From Streptomyces gobiensis (GTDB lineage: Bacteria > Actinomycetota > Actinomycetes > Streptomycetales > Streptomycetaceae), in NCBI RefSeq assembly GCF_021216675.1, contig NZ_CP086120.1, positions 3,078,501-3,142,500 on the forward strand: DNA of 64,000 nucleotides, read 5' to 3'. Positions within the stretch are counted from its first letter, which is position 1, and every line of letters begins with the position of its first letter. A program made the translations under genes and the position numbers. Positions 27,034 to 36,113 of this stretch are shown here, piece by piece. A model generated the notes under the pieces. It saw only the letters and a program-made list of their open reading frames with translations. It did no database searches and was not told the DNA's origin.

Positions 27034-27455
27034 ATGACTCGGCGCGATCCGGAGTGCAAGGTGGTTGTGGGCGGCGCTGTGTGTGACCGGGGGAGGTTGA
27101 TGGCGGCAAGACGAACTGCCCCAGCTGTTCTCGCGGGACGCTGGGAGCTGCCTGGCGGCAAGGTCGAGCCGGGCGAGACTCCGGAACAGGCGCTGGTCCG
27201 CGAGCTGCGCGAGGAGCTTGGTATCGAGGTGAAGCCCCTTGCGCGAGTCGCAGGGGAGTGGCCGCTACAGCCGGGCCTTGTGCTGCACGTGTGGCGGGCG
27301 CAGCTGCTGGAGGGTGAGCCGCGCCCGCTCCAAGACCACGATGAGCTGCGCTGGCTCACCCCGGACAGGCCTTTGATGTCGATTGGCTCGAACAGGACCG
27401 CCCAGCGGTGACCGCAGTTGTCCGGTCACTGATGAGTGCGGAGGTAGCTCAGTGA
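27034..27455 (+). pseudogene. NUDIX hydrolase (MutT-like), frameshifted near the C-terminus
   Basis: The Nudix box [20 protein letters not shown] followed by ELGI is complete (residues ~40-62), so the catalytic core is intact. The substrate is probably an (oxidised) nucleoside triphosphate. After LTPDR the expected tail [12 protein letters not shown] is in another frame, joined across one extra base around 27371-27375, with the natural stop at 27453-27455. The in-frame stop at 27411 gives a 125-residue protein that may still be active. It is convergent with the PLD-helicase-DUF3427 gene; helicase and NUDIX genes of this type often sit together (recall, not searched). Confidence 0.8.
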
Positions 27456-27460
27456 CCGGA
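27421..27460. terminator. Bidirectional hairpin between NUDIX and helicase genes
   Basis: TCCGGTCACTGA and its exact complement TCAGTGACCGGA, 12 bp, separated by 16 bases. It lies between convergent genes and overlaps the natural NUDIX stop. Confidence 0.6.
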
Positions 27461-27836
27461 CGCTGATCGATCGATCCCTATCCTCCGACGATACTGGAGT
27501 ACGTCCAGATGTCGGCGGGAAGTTCATGGCGAAGCTTCCAGACGATGCCCATGGGCTTGCTGCCCTCGTGAGACTCGTACTCGGCAGGACTAAGCAGCGT
27601 CCACGGCTGAGGGCCGCCAATGTCGGTCTTCTTGTAGCGACGGACGAACAGGAGGACATCGCTGCCACGCTCCTTGTGGTGCTGGTAGCGCTGTCCGGTT
27701 GTCGAAGTCGCAGACGTTTGGTTTTGGGACTCCCAGTGAAAGCGGTCCGCGCTCATCGCATAGTCCTTATAGCGCGTTTGCGGGGAGAAGTCCTTCTCGT
27801 CCTTCTCAAGGGTTATCAGCAGGGCATCGGTATTAA

Positions 27837-28693
27837 GAAGTCATCTCATTTGGACGACTCGGTAAACTGTCGGTCGTGGTGGGGATCGTTGAGCGGCTGG
27901 TGCCGGACGAGTTGTGGGAGTTGTTCCAGCGGGTGGTGCCAGAGGCGCCGTCGCGGCCTCAGGGGGGTGGGCGACGGCGGCATGGTGACAGGGAGGTGCT
28001 GGCGGCGATTGTGTTCGTTGCCACGTCAGGCTGTACGTGGCAGCAGTTGCCGTCGGCGTCGTTCGGGCCGTCGGGGGCAACGGCCCACCGCCGCTTCTCC
28101 GAGTGGACGAAGGCCAGGGTATGGGCCAAGCTCCACCGCCTGGTCCTCGACGAGCTGGGTGCCCGCGGCGAGTTGGACTGGTCCCGCTGCGCGATCGACT
28201 CGGTGAACATGCGGGCCCTGAAAAGGGGGACCTGACAGGTCCGAATCCTATCGACCGGGGCAAGTACGGCTCGAAGATCCACTTGATCACCGAGCGGACC
28301 GGTCTGCCCTTGTCCGTCGGTATTTCAGGGGCGAACCTGCACGACAGCCAGGCCCTGATACCCCTGGTGAAGGGCATACCGCCGATCCGCTCCCGCCGCG
28401 GACGGCGACGGCGCAGGCCGGGAAAGCTTCACGCCGACAAAGGCTATGACTACGCTCACCTGCGGCGATGGTTACGCGAGCGCGGCATCACCCACCGCAT
28501 AGCCCGCAAGGGAATCGAGTCCTCGCAGCGACTGGGCCGCCACCGTTGGACCGTTGAGCGCACCATGGCTTGGCTCGCCGGCTGCCGACGCCTCCACCGA
28601 CGCTACGAGCGCAAAGCCGAGCACTTCCTCGCCTTCACCAGCATCGCGTGCACCCTCATCTGCTACCGCAGACTCGCCAATTGAGATGACTTC
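27837..28693 (+). mobile_element. IS5-family (IS427-like) insertion sequence with TAA target duplication
   Basis: 857 bp with terminal inverted repeats GAAGTCATCTCAtTTGG / GAAGTCATCTCAaTTGG. TAA occurs at 27834-27836 and 28694-28696 and is the 3-bp target duplication. It is inserted in the helicase gene. Confidence 0.92.
27876..28684 (+). CDS. IS5-family transposase in two overlapping frames
   Basis: The first frame (27876-28235, VVGIVERLVPDELWELFQRV) ends shortly after NMRALKRG at a TGA. The second frame, -1 relative to it, carries LTGPNPIDRGKYGSKIHLIT to the end (RTMAWLAGCRRLHRRYERK). The switch point AAAAGGGGG (~28222-28230) is a slippery run, and the combined product has the full DDE core (DWSRCAIDSVN, HADKGYDYAH, HRWTVERTMAW). 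Frameshifted production is the usual design in the IS427 group, so I read this as an intact transposase. Confidence 0.85.
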
Positions 28694-31600
28694 TAAGGCC
28701 TTCGCACCACTTCACTCCCTCGCGGAAGTTGCCGGGCTTGAAGCCGTCCACGGCTGCCTGGCCGAGAGCAGGAAGTATCTCTTCGCGGCTGTACGCCGCG
28801 TGAACCGTCAGAGGGATTGCTCCATGCTCGCTCACGAGCGGGATTGGATAGTGTTCCGTGCGCTCGAGGTTGTACGACAACATCTGCCGCAACTCATCGC
28901 GGAAGACCGGTTGCTGGCGCAGGTGATCGAACCCCTCGGCGTAGCTGCGGAACTTTCCGCCCACGGGCCAGAGCGAGAAGAACAGCATCCGAGCGTAGGC
29001 GCGTCCTAGTTCATCCAGCTCTTCATAGCGTGGCGCGTCGTGGCCGAGTATCTGGGAGTAGGCCGCTACCCGTGCCGGATCGTCGACGTGGAGGAAGGCC
29101 ATTGCGCGCTTGAGGAGTTGCTCTTCGCCGTCGGGTGCTTCGCTGGCGATGAGGTTGGCTCGGCGCAGGAGCCCTGTCCAGGAGCCGCTGCCCTTGTAGA
29201 GCTCCTTGAGCTCGCGACCGCTCTCCCGTAGATAGTCAGCCAGCCGGGGCTGGGAGTAGTCCGCAACCTCACGCGCCAGCTGGGTCACATTGACGTTGAG
29301 CTGGCTCTTGATGTTGTCAAGGATTCGTTCCTTTGACTTCCGCTCCAGGATAATTTGACAGCCGGAGGGGAGCTTGGGAAAGTCACGTTGGATGTGGTCG
29401 ACCAAACGACTACGAGTGAGGTTTGTCAGGGCTCTGAACTGGTTCTCGAACCGGAACTCCTTGCGGTGCTGGCCGATGAAGTCGAGCACCGTGAGGACAG
29501 CTTTGTCTGGGGTTCGGCGTAGCCCGCGTCCGAGTTGCTGCAGAAAGACCGTGGCGCTGGACGTTGGACGGAGAAGCAGCAGCGTGTCGACGTCAGGTAC
29601 ATCCAGCCCTTCGTTGAAGAGGTCCACTGAGAACAGCACCTGGATCTTGCCGTCCTTGAGCTCGCTCAGCGCTGTCTCTCGCTCCTGGGCGTGGCTTGTT
29701 CCGTCTAGAGCTTTCGCCTTGAACCCGGCCTTCTGGAAGCAGTCCGCCATGAAGCGGGCGTGTGCTACGGACACGCAGAAGCCCAAGGCGCGCAGGGTGC
29801 TGGGATCGGTGACCTTGTCCTGGATGGCTTTGATGATGAGTCGCGCCCGCGCATGGTTGCCAGTGAAGAGCTTGTCCAGCTCGCTGATGTCATAGGACCC
29901 TCGCTTCCACGTCACCGTCTCCAGGTCCGTGCTGTCGGCGATCCCGAAGTAGTGGAAAGGACTGAGGAGATCATTCTCCAGTGCTTCCCAGAGGCGCATC
30001 TCGGCGGCAATATGCCCGCCAAAGAACTCATCCTGAACGTTTCTTCCGTCCAGACGTTCTGGCGTGGCTGTCAGGCCAAGGAGCTCAATGGGTTGAAAGT
30101 GGTCAATGAGCCGACGGTAGGTGTTCGCCACCGCATGATGGAACTCATCGATCACAATGACATCGAAGTGGTGAGGGTTCAGTTGGTCCAGAGATCTGGC
30201 GCTCAATGACTGGACGCTGGCGAACACATGCTGCCAGTCCCGTGGGATCTCCCCGCCGACGAAGAGCTCACCGAAGTTCGCATCGTCCAAGACCTCTTGG
30301 TACGTACGCAGCGACTGCTTGAGGATCTCCTTGCGGTGCGCCACAAAGAGCAGCTTGAGTTGCCGTCCTGGATGAGTTCTCTTGAGACGTTTGTAGTCAA
30401 GCGCTGCCATAACGGTCTTACCAGTGCCAGTGGCGGCAACGAGCAGGTTCCGGTGACGACCGTGAATGTCTCGCTCGACCTGGAGCCGCTCCAGCATGTC
30501 CTGCTGGTGAGGGTATGGCCGTACCTCAAGGCCAGAGAGGCTAATGGCATGTGTATCGCCTCGCTGCTTACCTGTGGCCTGGATGAGCGCTTCGTCCAGT
30601 CGCCGGTGATCTCTGTCGGGGTCGTATGACTCGAAGGCTGCCTCACTCCAGTAAGAGTCGAAGGTCGCCTCGAACTTCTTCAGGACAGCAGGTGTTGCGA
30701 CTGACGACAGACGGACGTTCCACTCCAAGCCATCGAGCAGCGCAGCCTTGGAGAGGTTCGAGCTACCTACGTAGGCCGTGTCGTACCCCGTGTGGCGGCG
30801 GAAGAGCCAAGCTTTCGCGTGCAGGCGCGTCGATCGTGTCTCATAGTTGACCTTGACCTCGGCGTTGAACTCTCTGACTAGGCGGTCAAGCGCGCGTCGC
30901 TCCGTGGCGCCGATGTACGTCGTCGTGATGACGCGGATACGCACCCCTCGGCTGCTGGCAGCCTTGAGTGAGTCCTCTAGGACGCGCAAGCCATGCCACT
31001 TCACAAAGGCACAGAGCAGGTCGATACGGTCAGCTGTCTCCAACTCGGCACGCAGTTCATAACCGAGATTGGGGTCCTCGGGAGAGTTCGTAATCAGCGC
31101 GCTCTCAGAGAGCGGGGTAGCCGGTCGTACTGTGTAGACACCGGGGGCCTGCTGCTCAGCAATGGCAACCAACTGGCGCGGTCCATCCGCGATGAACTCG
31201 ATCAACTCGCGTGCGCCTTCGTGGCTGCTTAGGGCCTCAAGAATGTTGTTTGCCTCTTCCACCCGCCGCTCAGGTGGCATCGAGGCGAGCAGCTGGCGCA
31301 CAGTGTCGGCGATGTGCCGAGCGAGGATGTGCGGCGATGACTGGTCACCCACTCTCTGCTCGGCGGCGTGCCATCCCTCGGCGTGCATCTCGGTGAGCCG
31401 CTGCTCTAGTCGGGACGTGATCAGACGCTCGTAGATCCCCGGGACCGGAGGGGCCTGTTCTGCGAAGGCATCGATCACGTCATGACTCCTGCTGGTATGG
31501 GCTGTTGGTGTCGTATCGTTCTATCAACGGGCTCTGACAGCGCACGTAACTTCATGATCGCGTAAGCGCGAGTACGATGTGGGTCATTGTCCGTATATGA

Positions 31601-31747
31601 TTGCTCTGCTTCTCGCTTTGATCACCCCTGCTTAGTGTCGGGCACGGGCATGGGGGATCTGCTGCTTGAGATGGCTTGGCTTGATGTACTCGGCTCCTTG
31701 GCGCGATCACGTCGCCAGCGCGGGCGCCACCATGCGGGGTGACAGGC

Positions 31748-31907
31748 CGAGTTGGCGCCGTACGTACAGGACCGGGTGCCGCTGCCGTCGATGGGCACCA
31801 TCGCCCTCCTTCTCGGTCTCACCCTGCTTGTGGTCGCGGTCGGCTCGCTGGCCCCTGCCCGACGAGCTGCACGTATGTCCCCCACCGATGCGATCCAGGA
31901 CTGGTGA
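31748..31907 (+). pseudogene. C-terminal fragment of an FtsX-like ABC permease
   Basis: Reads LAPYVQDRVPLPSMGTIALL, then LGLTLLVVAVGSLAPARRAA and ends MSPTDAIQDW. PARRAARMSPTDAI is the standard end of MacB/FtsX-type permeases. Only the last membrane helix remains. A strong hairpin follows at 32000-32029. Confidence 0.75.
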
Positions 31908-31999
31908 GCACCTCCCATGAGCAAGAGACGATCAAAGACGGCACGGCGGCGCACTGCTGTTCTGCTGCGCTCGTGGGCCTGAGACCCGTGTGGCAGGTC

Positions 32000-32029
32000 G
32001 GGGCGGCAACCGTGCGTGGTTGCCGCCCC
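32000..32029 (+). terminator. Hairpin terminator after the permease relic
   Basis: GGGGCGGCAACC, loop GTGCGT, GGTTGCCGCCCC; 12 perfect pairs. The remaining sequence between 31908 and 32223 has no recognisable gene; the ion-channel promoter probably lies after 32030. Confidence 0.7.
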
Positions 32030-32223
32030 GATGGATTTCCGTAGCCCACGCCGGGGAATGCAGAACGTCAACTGGGTGCCTGGGGAGCCTAGTTACAGGA
32101 TCGCGACTGGGGTATGGCGATTGCCACGGGAGGTCGGCGGGGTGGCGATCGTACGGTCCGCGAGGTGGACTCCGATGTCGCGCGGCGGCCCTGAGCCGGG
32201 CTGGTGTGGGGGCGGGTCTTCGT

Positions 32224-33228
32224 ATGAGCTCGGCGACGAACCGGGTCGGCTGCTGGGTGTGGAGGGTCTGCGCCGCGCTGTGCGTAGCCGTAGCAGCGGT
32301 GGCCGTTGTTGCAGCTCCGGTGGCGCAGGCGGACGGGCCGGTCACCTGCAAGGTGGGCGCGTATGTGATGGACACGTACGACTTCAGCCCGGCTGGCGGC
32401 TCCTTCCGTGCGGATCTGTGGGTGTGGAGCCTGTGCCCTGACGAGGGGCATGACCCGCTGGAGGTCATGGAGTTCACCAACGCCAACAAGGTGGAGAAGA
32501 GCCTGCACGCGACCACGCCGGTCGACGAAGGCGTCTGGGGGTATATGAAGGTCGTGGGAAGTTTCCGGGTCGACTGGGATACCCGGGCGTTCCCTTTTGA
32601 CCGGCATCGGCTGGTCATCGCTATGGAGCCGACCGACGATATCTCCGACTCCAGATATGTGGCCGACAAGGAGAACACCACCTACGATCTCGACGCGATC
32701 CCCGAGGAATGGCAGATCGTGTCCTTTCGGATCGTCAAGAGCCGTCATACCTATCGCACCACATTCGGTGACCCCGCCCTGAAGCCGGAGAAGGGAAGCA
32801 CCTACGACCGGCTCGAACTGCAGATGGACATCGCTCGGGCCGAGTACAACAGCTTCATCAAGCTGACCGGCCCGGTCTATGTGGCTTCGATGATCACGTT
32901 GGTGATCTTCGTTCTGGTACTGGACAGCGCTGAGGTCATGCTCGGGCGCCTGAGCCTGCTGGGGGCGGTGCTGTTCGCGATCGTGGTGAATATGCAGCAG
33001 TCGTCGACCACGATCGGTGCCGAGACGGCACTGACCCTCACGGACAAAATCCATATCCTGGGTCTCGTCTTCACCATCATCATGCTCGGGATCACCATCA
33101 TCACCTGGACGACTTCCGGGGGCAGCGACCGGAACCCCAGCCGGGAACGCCGCCGGGTGATTATCGCGGCGGTGATGTACGTCCTGAGCAACCTGGCGGT
33201 GATCCTCCCGGCGGCGATTTCGGGCTGA
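32224..33228 (+). CDS. Prokaryotic pentameric ligand-gated ion channel (Cys-loop receptor family)
   Basis: 334 residues from ATG 32224. Residues 1-38 are a signal peptide ending VAQADG. Residues ~40-205 are the extracellular beta-sandwich, with the family hallmark DTRAFPFDRHRL (W-x(n)-FPFD). Four membrane helices follow: LTGPVYVASMITLVIFVLVL, then the pore helix RLSLLGAVLFAIVVNMQQ, KIHILGLVFTIIMLGITII and a C-terminal helix VIIAAVMYVLSNLAVIL. Length and topology match GLIC/ELIC-type channels. The cation or anion preference and the ligand are unknown. It stands alone between a terminator and a 17-bp bidirectional hairpin. Confidence 0.85.
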   Translation: MSSATNRVGCWVWRVCAALCVAVAAVAVVAAPVAQADGPVTCKVGAYVMDTYDFSPAGGSFRADLWVWSLCPDEGHDPLEVMEFTNANKVEKSLHATTPVDEGVWGYMKVVGSFRVDWDTRAFPFDRHRLVIAMEPTDDISDSRYVADKENTTYDLDAIPEEWQIVSFRIVKSRHTYRTTFGDPALKPEKGSTYDRLELQMDIARAEYNSFIKLTGPVYVASMITLVIFVLVLDSAEVMLGRLSLLGAVLFAIVVNMQQSSTTIGAETALTLTDKIHILGLVFTIIMLGITIITWTTSGGSDRNPSRERRRVIIAAVMYVLSNLAVILPAAISG

Positions 33229-33506
33229 GGGTGGCTACCAAGCCCTGCCTGCCTTTTCGCCTGCCTGCCTTTTCGACGGTGCTCGAAAGGCTTGGGCGTG
33301 GCCTCCTGAGCGGTTCAGCATGGGGTGTGCCGGACGGGGGAGCGGGAGCCGGACACTGCGTGCCGGATGTGCCGGTGTGCACGACCACCGCCTCATCCTC
33401 TACTGGAACAGCGGCCCGCTGGCCGGTACGAAGATCGGTCCCACCCGTAAGCTCAACTGCGGGTAGTGCGCATCGGCCGCTCAGCCCGCTCAGGCCGCTC
33501 AGCCCG
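33229..33506 (+). other. Intergenic region with a possible coding relic
   Basis: A frame at about 33376-33466 reads HDHRLILYWNSGPLAGTKIG then PTRKLNCG and a stop, which looks like the end of a small secreted protein; no start remains. An 11-base stretch CTGCCTTTTCG is duplicated at 33247-33274. Confidence 0.3.
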
Positions 33507-33546
33507 ATGACCGTCGGTTCCGTGCGGTGACGGAACCGACGGTCAT
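33507..33546. terminator. 17-bp bidirectional hairpin terminator
   Basis: ATGACCGTCGGTTCCGT and its exact complement, six-base loop. It lies between the convergent channel gene and the secreted-protein gene. Confidence 0.85.
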
Positions 33547-33560
33547 GGTCATTCAGCAGC

Positions 33561-33995
33561 TCAGTGGCTGAAGTAGACCGTGGCCGGTCGCACCGCGTTC
33601 CAGCCGCGGACCTTCGGCTTACCCAGCCTGTTGCCCCACGGGACCGTGCACTTTCCGCCTCCGGAGCCGCAGTTGTACCACTTAGCCTTCCCGTTCTTGC
33701 CGTACCCCCGGACCTGCAGGGCGGTGTAGCGGTCGGTCGCCGTCCACTTGATCCCGAGCTTGTATCCCGCATGTCCGGCAACACTGCAGCTCGACGTGGA
33801 GTATGAGTACTTGACAGCCGTCGCCACCAGGTGTCCGCCACAACGGCCCTTGCTGGTCACCGTCTGGCTGTGCGTCTGGGTGCTGGGTTGGGCCCTGGGG
33901 GCGGTGTTATCGGCCGAGGCGGCAGGCGCGAGGGCCAGGCCGCCGAACACCGTGGCTGTGGTCAGGGCCATAGCGATGCGCTTGGACGCTTTCAT
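33561..33995 (-). CDS. Small secreted protein with four cysteines
   Basis: 144 residues from ATG 33995, behind GGAG. The signal peptide is MKASKRIAMALTTATVFGG then LALAPAASA. The mature part has four Cys (RCGGH, SSCSV, YNCGSG, GKCTV), suggesting two disulfides, and a basic, Gly-rich, beta-type composition (GYGKNGKAKWYNCG). Exported by Sec; function unknown. It could be a secreted inhibitor or structural protein. Confidence 0.8.
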   Translation of the reverse strand: MKASKRIAMALTTATVFGGLALAPAASADNTAPRAQPSTQTHSQTVTSKGRCGGHLVATAVKYSYSTSSCSVAGHAGYKLGIKWTATDRYTALQVRGYGKNGKAKWYNCGSGGGKCTVPWGNRLGKPKVRGWNAVRPATVYFSH

Positions 33996-34223
33996 GAGAA
34001 CTCCTTTGTGGCGGAGGGCGACGGCGCACATGCCGTTTCGCCTGATGACGCTGCACATGCTGTGGTCTCGGGCGGCGTCCCTGGAAGGAGATCGCGGTGG
34101 GACGGGACAGGGAGGGATATCCCAGCTGTTGATCAGCCAGGACGGTTCACCGTCCGGGACGGCATGGGACGCGTGGGGCAGGCGTTGGGACGCTGGTGCT
34201 GAGGGGACTCGACGGCGGGGCTA

Positions 34224-34961
34224 GGCCGTTTCTTTTGGATCACCTCGCTGACCAGATGAAGATGGCGGCGAGGTGGAGTCCGGCGAGGTAGATGGTGGCG
34301 GTCTTGTCGTAGCGGGTGGCCAGGCCGCGCCATTGCTTGAGTCTGTTGATGCAGCGCTCGACCGTGTTGCGCCGCTTGTAGGCGTCGCGGTCGAAGGCTG
34401 GTGGTCTGCCGCCGCGGCTGCCGCGGCGTTTGCGGTTGGCGGCCTGGTCGGCGGGCTGCGGGATCACGGCCCGGATCCCGCGCCGACGGAGATGGGTCCG
34501 GATCGCGCGGGATGAGTAGGCCTTGTCGGCCAGGATCACGTCCGGCGTGATCCTGGGCCGGCCGATTGGCCGGGGCACCCGTAAGCGGGCCATGACCTCG
34601 GGGAATGCGGGTGCGTCACCTGCCTGGCCAGGCGTGATGACGAAGGCCAGGGGCCGGCAGTGGCTGTCCGCGGCGAGGTGGATCTTGGTGGTCAGTCCGC
34701 CGCGGGAGCGTCCGAGGGCATGGTCGTCCGGCTCGCCGGCCGGGGCCCCTTTTGACGGGCCCCGGCGGCGTGCTGGTGGGCTCGGACGATGGTGGAGTCG
34801 ACCGCGACGACCCAGTCCAGGTCGCCTTCGGCGTCGGCCTGGGCGAGCAGGGCGGTGAAGACCTTCTCCCAGGTGCCGTCGGCGGCCCACTTCCGCAGGC
34901 GGTCGTGGGAGGGTGGCTCATTGACCATTAACCGGAGGGCCTGATTCTCGTAGAAAGACAC
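34224..34961 (-). mobile_element. Truncated IS5-family element with transposase remnant
   Basis: The left end GGCCGTTTCTTTTGGATCA looks terminal; no matching repeat is found on the right, so the element is cut near 34961. The transposase fragment starts mid-domain (HDRLRKWAADGTWEKVFTAL), passes DWVVAVDSTIVRAHQHAAG, shifts at a slippery A-AAG-GGG (near 34750), and continues GRSRGGLTTKIHLAADSHCR to the C-terminus (ERCINRLKQWRGLATRYDK). The N-terminal ~90 residues and one end are missing, so it cannot move by itself. Confidence 0.8.
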
Positions 34962-35070
34962 GAACTACGGGTCTCAGGCTGCTGACATTTCATGTTTTCG
35001 ACGCCTGGCTGAAGCCCGCCTGCCGACGATGTACTCCTCGGACAAGCCGAACCAACGAACGGGGAAAGCC

Positions 35071-36030
35071 TTGTCTGAGAAGCTGCCTGGCCGTCAGATC
35101 GAGATCTCCTGGCCCAACCTCGGCATCACGGTCACAGCCGACCTTGACGACCGCAACCCGGCACTCGCCGACGCCCTGTGGGAGTCCCTGCCGTACCAGA
35201 GCCTCCAGGGACACGCCCTCATCGCGGGAGAACACCTCTACCACGTAGCGCCGATACCCACCCTGCTGCACACCCCCCACGCCACCCGCATCCCCGACCG
35301 GCGCGAGGCCCCCAACGGCACCGTGTTCTGCTCCGGCTTGCTGCACCTGGGCATCAAGTACGGCACCCTGACCGAGCCGATGCCCGCCACCCCCGTTGGC
35401 CAGATCCGTGAGGCAGACATGCCCGCCCTGCTGGAAGCCGGGGCCGCGATCTGGGACGCCGTCTACTCCACAAAGAAGCAGATCCTCGCCGAAGTCCGCC
35501 GCGCAGGCGAGTCGGGCGGCCACCGCATCCCGATGCTCCACGCCACCAACACGGCCGCCAGCCACCTGATCGCCGACATCTTCGCCGAGACCGAGAAGAT
35601 CTGGCTCGCACCCCCGGCCGAGCTGGACGACCTCCACCAGGGCATCATCCCCTCCCAGGCAGGCAACTTCGGCACCGTCCTTCCCACCCTGCTATTCGTC
35701 AACGGCGAGACCCGGCCCCTGGGTTACGCCGCCTACGGCGGACTCGTGCGCGCCGCCGTCCAGGACATGCCCATGGCCTCCCTCGTCCACATGGCCCGCC
35801 TCCTGGTCGGCGTCCCCGCCGAGTTCCTGGGCTACTGCGGCCTGGAGAAACTGTGGGCGTTCACCCAGCGCTTCCTTGACGTCCTCGACCGCCTCGACCG
35901 TGACGACTTCTACGCCGTCACCAGCCAGATGGCCCTCTACATCAACTGCCTCGGCGGCTGGAACCTCCACCTGTACCCGTGGGAGACCGGAGACCACCTG
36001 CGCCAGCAGGACGCCAAGGAAGGCGCGTAG
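35071..36030 (+). CDS. Cucumopine-synthase-related protein (cyclophilin-like fold plus C-terminal helical bundle)
   Basis: About 319 residues. Starts at TTG 35071 (LSEKLPGRQIEISWPNLG) behind GGGGAA; ATG 35029 is in frame upstream. The N-terminal ~120 residues have the DUF3830/cyclophilin-like pattern (ADALWESLPYQSLQGHALIA, GEHLYHVAP). The second half is helical (LHLGIKYGTLTEPMPATPVG, AGAAIWDAVYSTKKQIL). From memory this matches proteins annotated as cucumopine-synthase C-terminal domain; cucumopine synthase condenses histidine with a 2-oxoacid. The substrate here is unknown. It is the first gene of a five-gene operon with an amine oxidase and a carbamoyltransferase. Confidence 0.55.
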   Translation: MSEKLPGRQIEISWPNLGITVTADLDDRNPALADALWESLPYQSLQGHALIAGEHLYHVAPIPTLLHTPHATRIPDRREAPNGTVFCSGLLHLGIKYGTLTEPMPATPVGQIREADMPALLEAGAAIWDAVYSTKKQILAEVRRAGESGGHRIPMLHATNTAASHLIADIFAETEKIWLAPPAELDDLHQGIIPSQAGNFGTVLPTLLFVNGETRPLGYAAYGGLVRAAVQDMPMASLVHMARLLVGVPAEFLGYCGLEKLWAFTQRFLDVLDRLDRDDFYAVTSQMALYINCLGGWNLHLYPWETGDHLRQQDAKEGA

Positions 36031-36113
36031 CCATGCCCGGAGCGGAGGCGCCGAGGAGATGACGACACCGCCACTCATCCCCGCCACCTGAACCCCACAC
36101 CAAAGGAGAAATC

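Larger units (their letters stand above)
27478..31478 (-). pseudogene. PLD-domain SF2 helicase with DUF3427, split by an IS
   Basis: The N-terminal ~930 residues (31478 down to 28697) are intact. The PLD-type nuclease motif HAKAWLFRRHTGYDTAYVGS-SN is at ~225-245, Walker A ATGTGKTVMA, DEAH-box variant IDEFHHA, and motif III GLTATPERLDG; motif VI is FLQQLGRGLRR. The frame ends artificially inside the IS. The DUF3427 C-terminus continues at 27836-27478 (TRYKDYAMSADRFHWESQNQ...). Removing the IS plus one TAA copy rejoins KWCEGL with NTDALLITLEKDEKDFSP in frame, giving about 1,050 residues. The family acts in DNA restriction/repair-like defence contexts. The insertion is probably recent because both halves are otherwise intact. 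Confidence 0.9.
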
